A DNA stretch of 6,798 nt from a bacterium (GTDB lineage Bacteria > JAMCPX01): contig JAJYLM010000115.1 in NCBI GenBank assembly GCA_021787655.1, positions 1-6,798 of the forward strand. Direction: 5' to 3'. Positions 1 through 5,352 of the stretch are shown here, in pieces. The notes below the pieces were generated by a model, which had not been told where the DNA came from, ran no database searches, and saw only the letters and a list, made by a program, of their open reading frames with translations. The position numbers and the translations under genes were made by a program. Numbering within the stretch: the first letter of the stretch is position 1; every line of letters begins with the position of its first letter.

Positions 1-344
1 TCGAAAAAACCATTAAAGAGGCAGCAGCGTTTGATGGTCCGGCGGTCATTATAACGAAGGCACCGTGCGTCCTGCTGCCGGAATTCAAAAAGAGCAGGCC
101 GAAGCCCATGACCGTCAAGAAGGATCTGTGTACCGGCTGCACCATCTGTCTGAACATCGACTGCCCGTCCATCTGGTGGGAGCCGGCCGGGGACAAGGCA
201 GCGGGCCGCAAGCGTGCAAAGGGAATTGCATATATCGATCCGGTGAGCTGTACCGGCTGCGGGCTGTGCGCCGACGTGTGTTCGTTCGATGCAATCGTCA
301 CGCTTCCGGACGGTGACGGACCCAGGGAAAAGGGCGGGGTGTGA
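1..344 (+). CDS. iorA: Indolepyruvate ferredoxin oxidoreductase alpha subunit, C-terminal end (partial)
   Basis: Only the last 113 codons are present; the reading frame is open from base 3 and the gene starts outside the window. IorA is the thiamine-pyrophosphate-binding subunit that, with IorB, oxidatively decarboxylates aryl pyruvates (indolepyruvate, phenylpyruvate) to aryl-acetyl-CoA and reduces ferredoxin in the cytoplasm. The visible part starts at the end of the TPP-binding region (a segment reading VIITKAPCVLL, typical of IorA) and continues into a ferredoxin-like tail with two [4Fe-4S] motifs. The first is CTGCTIC followed by NIDCP (129-164). The second is CTGCGLCADVC (249-281), with CxxCxxCxxxC spacing. 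The stop codon TGA shares its last base with the iorB ATG, so the two subunits are translationally coupled. The family call is strong because both cluster spacing and neighbour order match iorAB operons. Confidence 0.93.
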   Translation, partial: EKTIKEAAAFDGPAVIITKAPCVLLPEFKKSRPKPMTVKKDLCTGCTICLNIDCPSIWWEPAGDKAAGRKRAKGIAYIDPVSCTGCGLCADVCSFDAIVTLPDGDGPREKGGV

Positions 345-946
345 TGAATCCGGAGCAGCACAGGGATACCGGTGTGGTCAACATCGTCGTTACCGGCATC
401 GGAGGGCAGGGCGTCGTATCGGCAACCGATGTCATCGCCTCGGTCGCGCTGCATGCAGGATTCGACGTCAAAAAGAGCGACGTCCACGGCATGGCGCAGC
501 GGGGCGGTGCAGTCATGAGCTTCGTCAGGTACGGCGGGAAGGTCTACTCCCCCATTATCGAGCAGGGCACTGCCGATGTTCTCATAGCACTCGAGGAACT
601 CGAGGCATTGCGGGGTGCAGCATTGCTGAAGGACAACGGTATCGTCATACTGTCGGATTTCCATACTCCCCCTCCGGACGTTGCGCTCGGATTCAAGCCG
701 TACCCAGGACATATTCAGGAGCAGCTCATGGAGATGAAGCCGGGCATCACCTGCCGCCGTGCGGGTGTGAATGAGATGCTGAGCCGGTATCCGGGATACT
801 CCATCAACATGTTTCTCCTCGGGCTGTTTGCGCGTTTTCAACCTTCTGAAAAGATGGTATGGTTGGATGCGATGAACGAAAAATTCAAAAAACCAGAGTT
901 GGCCATAAAAAGTTTTCTTTATGGGTACACAAAGGAGATGGAATGA
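344..946 (+). CDS. iorB: Indolepyruvate ferredoxin oxidoreductase beta subunit
   Basis: This is a 200-residue protein of the pyruvate ferredoxin/flavodoxin oxidoreductase gamma-type family, the small subunit that completes the IorAB complex. It carries the family glycine-rich motif GIGGQGV at residues 18-24 and the conserved block SDVHGMAQRGG at 45-55, which contributes to CoA and active-site contacts in related enzymes. Its length is normal for IorB. I chose ATG at 344, which overlaps the iorA stop as TGATG. A GTG one codon earlier (341) is an alternative. A purine-rich stretch just before (AGGGAAAAGGG, 324-334) can act as ribosome binding site. The last four bases overlap the start of paaK (ATGA), so all three genes should be translated from one transcript. 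No internal damage is seen. Confidence 0.93.
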   Translation: MNPEQHRDTGVVNIVVTGIGGQGVVSATDVIASVALHAGFDVKKSDVHGMAQRGGAVMSFVRYGGKVYSPIIEQGTADVLIALEELEALRGAALLKDNGIVILSDFHTPPPDVALGFKPYPGHIQEQLMEMKPGITCRRAGVNEMLSRYPGYSINMFLLGLFARFQPSEKMVWLDAMNEKFKKPELAIKSFLYGYTKEME

Positions 947-2241
947 TCCTCAGAGAGGTAGAAAGCTCCGCACGGACACAGCTTGACGAGATCAAGCTGA
1001 ACAAACTGAAATGGGTTGTCGGCTGGGTGTATGACCGGGTGCCGTTCTACCGCCAGCGGTTCGACAAGATAGGCCTCAAGCCGCACCACATCAAGACCCT
1101 GAAGGACATCGAGCACGTGCCGTTCACGACCAAGAGCGATCTGAGAGACAATTATCCATTCGGCATGTTTGCCGTTCATATGGACGACGTCGTGAGGATC
1201 CACGCGTCATCGGGAACGACCGGCAAACCCACGGTCGTCGGATACACGCGGGGCGATATAGAAACATGGGCCGAGCTGATGGCACGGGCCCTGACGTCGG
1301 CAGGTGTCCATAAGGGAGACATCCTGCAGAACGCCTATGGATACGGGCTTTTTACCGGTGGTCTCGGTATACACTACGGGGCAGAAAAGATCGGCGCAGC
1401 GGTCATCCCCATGTCCGGCGGCAATACCCAGAAACAGGTCATGCTCATGCAGGACTTCGGGTCAACGGTCCTCACGTGCACGCCGTCCTATGCGCTCAAC
1501 ATTGTGGAAGTCGCGCGGGAGATGGGAGTGGACATAGAGTCGCTCAAGCTCAAGGCAGGCGTGTTCGGTGCCGAACCCTGGACGGAGAACATGCGGACCG
1601 AGATCGAAGAGAAACTCAATATTGATGCAGTCGATATCTACGGACTGAGCGAGATCATGGGCCCGGGCGTTGCCGTGGAATGCCTCGAGGCAAAAAAAGG
1701 TCTCCACCTGTTCGAGGACCACTTCCTGCCCGAAGTCATCAACCCGGATACGCTCCAGCCTGTCCCGAATGGGGAAAAGGGGGAGCTGGTCATCACCACG
1801 CTGACCAAGGAAGCAATTCCCCTGGTTCGGTACAGGACCAGGGACGTGACAACGCTCGAGGCACAGCCGTGCGTGTGCGGAAGGACAACCATGCGCATGT
1901 CGCGGATCACCGGCAGGACCGACGATATGCTTATCATCCGCGGTGTCAATGTGTTCCCCTCGCAGATCGAGAGTATTATCCTGAAGGCAGAGGGCATCGA
2001 GCCCTATTATCAGCTCATCGTCGGTAAGGACGGGCCCCTCGACACCCTCGAGGTGCGGGTGGAGGTGAGCGACCGCATCCCGTTCGACGAGATTAAGGTC
2101 CTCGAGACCATGGAGAAAAAGATCGAGCATGATATCAAGGATTATCTGGGCGTGAACGCGAAGGTGAAACTGGTCGAGCCCAAGAGCATCGAGCGCAGCG
2201 CCGGCAAGGCAGTCCGCGTTATCGACCAGCGGAAGAAATAA
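943..2241 (+). CDS. paaK: Phenylacetate-CoA ligase (AMP-forming)
   Basis: This is a 432-residue adenylate-forming enzyme, normal for PaaK, that converts phenylacetate (or a related arylacetate) plus ATP and CoA into aryl-acetyl-CoA, AMP and PPi. Visible motifs in order are the P-loop-like ASSGTTGKPTVVGYT (88-102), YGLSEIMGPG (233-242), RYRTRD (296-301), a CxCGR pair (310-314), and the hinge region GRTDDMLIIRGVNVFP (324-339). The C-terminal GKAVRV has Lys422 at the expected adenylation position. The ATG at 943 is chosen because AAAGGAG (931-937) lies five bases ahead of it and it overlaps the iorB stop. The open frame runs further upstream, but only through iorB. Adjacency to iorAB suggests it links free arylacetates to the aryl-acetyl-CoA pool. 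Substrate specificity (phenyl-, indolyl- or hydroxyphenylacetate) cannot be read from the sequence. Confidence 0.93.
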   Translation: MILREVESSARTQLDEIKLNKLKWVVGWVYDRVPFYRQRFDKIGLKPHHIKTLKDIEHVPFTTKSDLRDNYPFGMFAVHMDDVVRIHASSGTTGKPTVVGYTRGDIETWAELMARALTSAGVHKGDILQNAYGYGLFTGGLGIHYGAEKIGAAVIPMSGGNTQKQVMLMQDFGSTVLTCTPSYALNIVEVAREMGVDIESLKLKAGVFGAEPWTENMRTEIEEKLNIDAVDIYGLSEIMGPGVAVECLEAKKGLHLFEDHFLPEVINPDTLQPVPNGEKGELVITTLTKEAIPLVRYRTRDVTTLEAQPCVCGRTTMRMSRITGRTDDMLIIRGVNVFPSQIESIILKAEGIEPYYQLIVGKDGPLDTLEVRVEVSDRIPFDEIKVLETMEKKIEHDIKDYLGVNAKVKLVEPKSIERSAGKAVRVIDQRKK

Positions 2242-2256
2242 CCGGCACGAAGGTAT

Positions 2257-2679
2257 TCACCGCTTAAAATCGACGATGGCGATACCGCCGTCCACATTCA
2301 CGGAGACGGTCACCCACTCCATGCCCTTCGTGTGCCGGAACTCGAATGCTTTCTGCAGGCCGAGTCCGTCATCATGGCTTATATATAATTGCTCGGGTGA
2401 GTAGCATGAGCTTCCGACATAATAGTGCGCCGAAAGTACGCCTTTGTAAAAGGGCAATTGCACGGTGCCGTCAACGCACGCATACAGAGTGTAGTTCTTA
2501 CCGGGTATCAGGACAGAGCCCTTTTTATAGTCCTTCCGGAATTCCTGGTATGTGATCTTCGTTCCCGAAATAAATGCGCTCTCTTTCTCCGAAGCACCGG
2601 CCTGCATGGTCAGCGATGCACTACCAGCCGCCGCAACAAGGATGAGAAAAAACCAGTTCATTTTCGCATGCATGTTCAT
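2257..2679 (-). CDS. Small secreted protein of unknown family
   Basis: I do not recognise this protein. From the ATG ending at 2679 it has 140 residues. The N-terminus (MNMHAKMNWFFLILVAAAGS) has a charged start, a hydrophobic core, and a likely signal peptidase site near AGA-SEKE. There is no lipobox cysteine, so a periplasmic or released protein is expected. The mature part of about 110 residues is mixed polar and aromatic, with two cysteines (in YACVDG and SSCYSP) that could form a disulfide. It ends in short alternating segments (WVTVSVNVDGG, IAIVDFKR) suggestive of beta strands. Three in-frame ATGs (2679, 2673, 2661) are possible starts and none has a clear Shine-Dalgarno. An upstream TTG (2736) is rejected because it lies before the promoter and next to a terminator. 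It faces paaK tail to tail with 15 bases between. Confidence 0.65.
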   Translation of the reverse strand: MNMHAKMNWFFLILVAAAGSASLTMQAGASEKESAFISGTKITYQEFRKDYKKGSVLIPGKNYTLYACVDGTVQLPFYKGVLSAHYYVGSSCYSPEQLYISHDDGLGLQKAFEFRHTKGMEWVTVSVNVDGGIAIVDFKR

Positions 2680-2685
2680 ATGAAT

Positions 2686-2714
2686 AATGTAAAGCCGGAA
2701 CGGCAGCTTGTCTA
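2686..2714 (-). promoter_or_regulatory. Candidate sigma70 promoter for the secreted protein gene
   Basis: On the minus strand a -35 box TAGACA (2709-2714, 5 of 6 consensus) is separated by exactly 17 bases from a -10 box TACATT (2686-2691, 4 of 6). Transcription would start near 2679-2680, which is at the first ATG of the gene. That implies a leaderless message or use of one of the later ATGs. It lies directly after the thi4 terminator, a sensible place for a new promoter. This rests on the boxes alone. Confidence 0.4.
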
Positions 2715-2734
2715 TACCGGCCGGGCATTGTCCC

Positions 2735-2771
2735 AAATAAAATGCAGGGGCTCCGAAGAGGAAGCCCCTGC
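2735..2771 (-). terminator. Rho-independent terminator of the thi4 transcript
   Basis: The bases 2744-2771 form a GC-rich hairpin: GCAGGGGCT pairs perfectly with AGCCCCTGC, and two further G-C pairs can be added across a one-base bulge, leaving a small purine-rich loop. On the minus strand it is followed by ATTTTATTT, the expected U-rich tail. It sits about 20 bases after the thi4 stop codon and ahead of the next gene's promoter, so it ends thi4 as a single-gene transcript. Confidence 0.85.
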
Positions 2772-2789
2772 CCGGAAGCTGACAGGACG

Positions 2790-3587
2790 TTATAGTGCTA
2801 CCATCAGCTTTGTTTTCACCACATCTGCAGCCTTCCTGCCGGAGAGCAGCATTGCCCCGAAGGTTGGTCCCATTCGCGCCAGACCGTAGGTCGTCGAGAC
2901 AGACATACCGGTGGTCACCAGCCCCGGGAATACCTCGGACGTGAATTCAACGACCCCGTCCTCGGATTCATTCACCCACATTGGGCCCATTCCTTTGGTC
3001 CGGAACAGCCCCCGTTCCTCGAGCTTCTTCACGGCCTTTGCATCGTGTCCTGTTGCATCGATCACGACCTTTGCCTCGATGGCAACCGGGTCGACGCAGG
3101 TGATCTCCCGCGGCATCGCAGCGACCGGTGCGTAGTTGATGACAACGCCCGTTACCCTGTTGTCCTTGACAATAAGGTCGTCGAGGAGCGTGAGACTCAG
3201 GAATTTGACGCCGGCGTCGCATGCCGAAGCAATGAGCTTTGACGTTGCGTGCGGACCGTCCGCAACATACAGGCCGTCGCATGCCTCTTCGTACGGCACG
3301 CCGAGTTCATCGAGTATCTTCTGCGAAGGCTCCCTGACCGTGATCTTGTTCATCAGGTAGCCGCCGATCCAGAATCCGCCGCCCAGATAGTTGTTGCGTT
3401 CGATGATCAGCGTTTTGATGCCCGACTTTGCAAGCTCTGCACCGGCGGTAAGACCGCTCGGTCCTGCACCGACAATAACCACATCGGACTGTGCATACTC
3501 ATCGAGCTGCTTCAGATATGCCTTTGTGATTGCCCTTGTTACGTCCGCCTCTGATACCGGGGCGAACAACCCTGCCTTTTTTTCCAT
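2790..3587 (-). CDS. thi4: Thi4-family thiazole synthase (sulfide- or cysteine-dependent)
   Basis: This is a 265-residue flavin-type protein of the Thi4 family, which forms the adenylated carboxythiazole precursor of thiamine from NAD and glycine. Motifs in order are the dinucleotide-binding VIVGAGPSG (37-45), ERNNYLGGGFWIGGYLMN (63-80), the active-site segment EITCVDP (161-167), ATGHDA (178-183), and the C-terminal RMGPTFGAMLLSGRKAA (238-254). Archaeal Thi4 proteins have His two residues before the DP pair, whereas yeast Thi4 has the sulfur-donating Cys205. Here the residue is Cys164, the yeast-like state. The ATG at 3587 is preceded by a strong AAGGGAGGT; an upstream TTG in frame (3635) is rejected because it lies before that site. 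A TPP riboswitch upstream supports a thiamine role rather than the ribose-1,5-bisphosphate isomerase role of some archaeal relatives. A terminator follows, and no other thiamine gene is present in the window. Confidence 0.92.
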   Translation of the reverse strand: MEKKAGLFAPVSEADVTRAITKAYLKQLDEYAQSDVVIVGAGPSGLTAGAELAKSGIKTLIIERNNYLGGGFWIGGYLMNKITVREPSQKILDELGVPYEEACDGLYVADGPHATSKLIASACDAGVKFLSLTLLDDLIVKDNRVTGVVINYAPVAAMPREITCVDPVAIEAKVVIDATGHDAKAVKKLEERGLFRTKGMGPMWVNESEDGVVEFTSEVFPGLVTTGMSVSTTYGLARMGPTFGAMLLSGRKAADVVKTKLMVAL

Positions 3588-3653
3588 ACGTACCTCCCTT
3601 GAATTTTTTCCAGGGGAACTGCAAAAAAGGGACAAGGCGAGAATCGAGTGTCT
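3588..3653 (-). promoter_or_regulatory. Riboswitch expression platform and thi4 ribosome binding site
   Basis: The 66 bases between aptamer and start codon hold a strong Shine-Dalgarno (AAGGGAGG, 3593-3600). Further upstream lies a complementary TCCCTT (3627-3632) that can pair over six bases with AAGGGA and hide it. The same TCCC directly precedes a run of six U (3623-3628) and could instead pair with the GGGA at the 3' end of the aptamer as a weak terminator. Which mechanism operates cannot be decided by eye; the site sequestration reading is the simpler one. Confidence 0.45.
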
Positions 3654-3738
3654 TCCAATCCCTGCGCCGGTATTATCCGGATCAGGTTCGAAGGGTTTAT
3701 TCGCAAAGAATTCTCAGCCTTTTACAGCTCCCCTTGGA
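3654..3738 (-). promoter_or_regulatory. TPP riboswitch (THI element) aptamer
   Basis: On the minus strand the order of conserved blocks is that of the thiamine pyrophosphate aptamer. It opens with a closing stem strand TCCAA and GGGGAGC, then GGCTGAGA (CTGAGA box at 3712-3717) and ACCCTT (3691-3696). Next comes the hallmark GAACCTGATCCGGATAATACC with its CGG/CCG stem (ending 3665), then GCAGGGA and the closing strand TTGGA (3654-3658). All ligand-binding core blocks are intact. It lies directly upstream of thi4 and should reduce its expression when TPP is plentiful. Confidence 0.95.
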
Positions 3739-3745
3739 TTGGACA

Positions 3746-3774
3746 ACTACAGTACACCATGCGCGGCATGTCAA
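3746..3774 (-). promoter_or_regulatory. Sigma70 promoter of the riboswitch-thi4 transcript
   Basis: On the minus strand a perfect -35 TTGACA (3769-3774) is separated by exactly 17 bases from a -10 TGTAGT (3746-3751, 4 of 6 consensus). The predicted start, near 3739, coincides with the first base of the riboswitch closing stem. That agreement between two independent signals makes the call good for a promoter read by eye. Confidence 0.72.
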
Positions 3775-3829
3775 GAGGAAATTCAGAAACGCAGAACGCA
3801 GCGAAAAGTGCGGTGAGGGTCGTGCCGGT

Positions 3830-3858
3830 TTGACAGCGCTGAAAGGGTATGGTGGCAT
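3830..3858 (+). promoter_or_regulatory. Possible promoter of the YdeI-family gene
   Basis: A perfect -35 hexamer TTGACA (3830-3835) lies about 100 bases ahead of the downstream gene, on the strand opposite to the thi4 promoter. The hexamer 17 bases later (TGGCAT, 3853-3858) is only a 3 of 6 match to the -10 consensus. CATAGT (3856-3861) matches 4 of 6, but at a poor 20-base spacing. Tentative; an activator or another sigma factor may be involved. Confidence 0.25.
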
Positions 3859-3935
3859 AGTACAGAGGTCATACTGTAAGCCGGACAGAGCAGAACCGGT
3901 ATACCTGTGGCTCACGCATAAAGGAGTAACGAGAC

Positions 3936-4523
3936 ATGGATGGAATGAATCCAAAGGTCGATACTTTCTTACGAAAAGAAAAAAAGTGGCGGGCAGAATT
4001 TAAGCAATTGAGGATGATCGTTCTCGACTGCGGACTGACCGAGGACCTGAAATGGGGGCAGCCTTGTTATACGTACCAGGAGAGGAACGTGGTTCTCATA
4101 CACGGATTCAAAGAATACTGTGCGCTCCTGTTCTTCAAAGGAGCCTTGTTGAAGGATACCAACGGCATTCTCGTCCAGCAGACCGAGAATGTGCAGGCGG
4201 CGCGCCAGATCCGGTTTACCAGTGTCCGCGAGATCACAGAGCAGGCAGCAGTCCTGAAGGCCTATATCAAAGAAGCCACTGACGTGGAAAAAGCCGGGAA
4301 GAAAGTCCCGTTAAAAAAGACCTCTGACTACCCCGTTCCTGAAGAATTCCGGAATAAACTGGATAAAAGCCCAGCGCTGAAAACCGCTTTCCAGGCATTA
4401 ACACCAGGCCGGCAGAGGGCATACCTGTTTTATTTTTCCCAGGCAAAACAGTCCGCTACCCGTGTGTCAAGGGTAGAAAAATGCATGCCCCGGATACTCA
4501 AGGGAAAGGGATTGAACGATTAA
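3936..4523 (+). CDS. YdeI/DUF1801-family protein
   Basis: This is a 195-residue cytoplasmic protein with the two-part layout of the YdeI family. The N-terminal DUF1801 (YdhG-like) fold covers about residues 17-115, with the characteristic LTEDLKWGQPCYTY, a conserved strand VVLIHGFKEYCALLFFKG, and a later region ending in AYIKEA. A linker rich in lysine follows. A C-terminal helical segment of the OmdA/bacteriocin-protection type covers about residues 132-195: VPEEFRNKLDKSPALKTAFQ, TPGRQRAYLFYFSQAKQ and TRVSRVEKCMPRILKGKG. Its molecular function is not established; some relatives are linked to antimicrobial or peptide resistance, which is weak guidance here. AAGGAG (3921-3926) lies nine bases before the ATG. 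There is no signal peptide. It stands alone, divergent from thi4 and convergent with the beta-barrel gene, so neighbours do not suggest a pathway. Confidence 0.82.
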   Translation: MDGMNPKVDTFLRKEKKWRAEFKQLRMIVLDCGLTEDLKWGQPCYTYQERNVVLIHGFKEYCALLFFKGALLKDTNGILVQQTENVQAARQIRFTSVREITEQAAVLKAYIKEATDVEKAGKKVPLKKTSDYPVPEEFRNKLDKSPALKTAFQALTPGRQRAYLFYFSQAKQSATRVSRVEKCMPRILKGKGLND

Positions 4524-4539
4524 CAGGCACAAGCAGCCG

Positions 4540-5196
4540 CTATCGCTCCCACCTTCTTCGAGGGTATTCCCTGCGGACGACGCGGGAATGCGGTGCAAGG
4601 ATGTGATACGTAAACGTTGCCAGGAACAACACATGGTCAGCATCCCACCAACTCGGGCGGACAACGTTGAGCATCATCTGCCCGCCGACCCCCATGTCCG
4701 GGGTGAAAAGATATTCAATACCGACACCGCTCGCAAATCCTAAATCAGTCTCGCTGGCGCCCGGTGCAGACCAAAAATTCAGGCTGAATCCAGCCTGACC
4801 ATACGCCCTCAGATCCGGTGCCACGGTATAGAAATACCGGGCAAGGAAAAACAGGGGGACATTACTGACACTCTCTCCGTTACCCGACCAATTGAAATAC
4901 CCGATTTCCCCGACTCCCTCGAGGCCGTCGATCCCCCGTGCCGGAATGTTGTCGAGGAATTGATACGAAAACGATGCAAAGACAGCTCCAATTCCCACAC
5001 CAAGACCCGGTGCAGGAGAGGTCGCAAATCCGAGGTCCCCGCCGATGGACATATCTCCAATTGCTGCCCGGGAGGTAGCAGGAACAAGAAGCGGAATGAC
5101 AATGCAGACCGCAATTGCAGCGTACGTTCTCAGGGCGTGCCACATATTCTGGTTTTTTCCGGATGATTCTCTTTGTTTCAATACAACTGTTTCCAT
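4540..5196 (-). CDS. Outer-membrane beta-barrel protein
   Basis: This is a 218-residue protein with a Sec signal peptide: a basic, hydrophilic first 24 residues, a hydrophobic core TYAAIAVCIVIPLLVPA (24-40), and a likely cut after SRA or SRAA (43-45). The mature part is rich in Gly, Phe, Tyr and Ala. It shows amphipathic stretches typical of small OmpA/OmpW-like barrels: GLGVGIGAVFASFSYQFL, GVGEIGYFNWSG, LRAYGQAGFSLNFW, GFASGVGIEYLFTP, and HVLFLATFTYHIL. The exact family and cargo, if any, are not identifiable. The last strand is followed by about 18 residues rich in arginine (ending EYPRRRWER) rather than the usual terminal aromatic residue. The start at 5196 is preceded by GAGAGGTGA (5200-5208). 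A later ATG at 5145 would give a more usual signal peptide length but lacks a clear ribosome binding site. No promoter or terminator is convincing in the 156 bases between it and thrC. Confidence 0.75.
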   Translation of the reverse strand: METVVLKQRESSGKNQNMWHALRTYAAIAVCIVIPLLVPATSRAAIGDMSIGGDLGFATSPAPGLGVGIGAVFASFSYQFLDNIPARGIDGLEGVGEIGYFNWSGNGESVSNVPLFFLARYFYTVAPDLRAYGQAGFSLNFWSAPGASETDLGFASGVGIEYLFTPDMGVGGQMMLNVVRPSWWDADHVLFLATFTYHILAPHSRVVRREYPRRRWER

Positions 5197-5352
5197 TCTT
5201 CACCTCTCGAGTTTATTAAAAATCTGTTGAAATGTTCCTCTGTTCAAAACCATACCACATAAATCATAAAGATGCATCTCTCAAAAAAAGGGGTCGAAGG
5301 GTGTAGAAATCCTCTTTCCGGAGACAGATGATCGTGCGGCGGTTTCAGAAAA

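Noticed and set aside
859..942. In-frame extension of paaK upstream of 943
   Set aside because: It lies wholly inside iorB, and the ATG at 943 has its own AAAGGAG ribosome site and gives the normal family length.
1462..2130. Long minus-strand open frame inside paaK
   Set aside because: It is antisense to strongly conserved PaaK motifs, has no ribosome site or recognisable domain, and is rich in Asp, His and Leu as expected of a codon-bias shadow.
2680..2736. TTG start at 2736 for the secreted protein
   Set aside because: It lies upstream of the candidate promoter and in the U-rich tail of the thi4 terminator, with no ribosome site, and would place residues ahead of the signal peptide.
3588..3635. 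Extension of the Thi4 protein to a TTG at 3635
   Set aside because: The added residues lie across the ribosome binding site and riboswitch platform and do not resemble the Thi4 N-terminus.
5209..5280. Promoter for the beta-barrel gene (TATGGT-like -10 around 5240-5250)
   Set aside because: No reasonable -35 hexamer lies at 16-18 bases from it; the region is merely AT-rich.
5281..5352. Terminator for thrC at a seven-T run (5283-5289, minus strand)
   Set aside because: A T-run preceded by CCCC is present but I could not find a matching stable stem before it.
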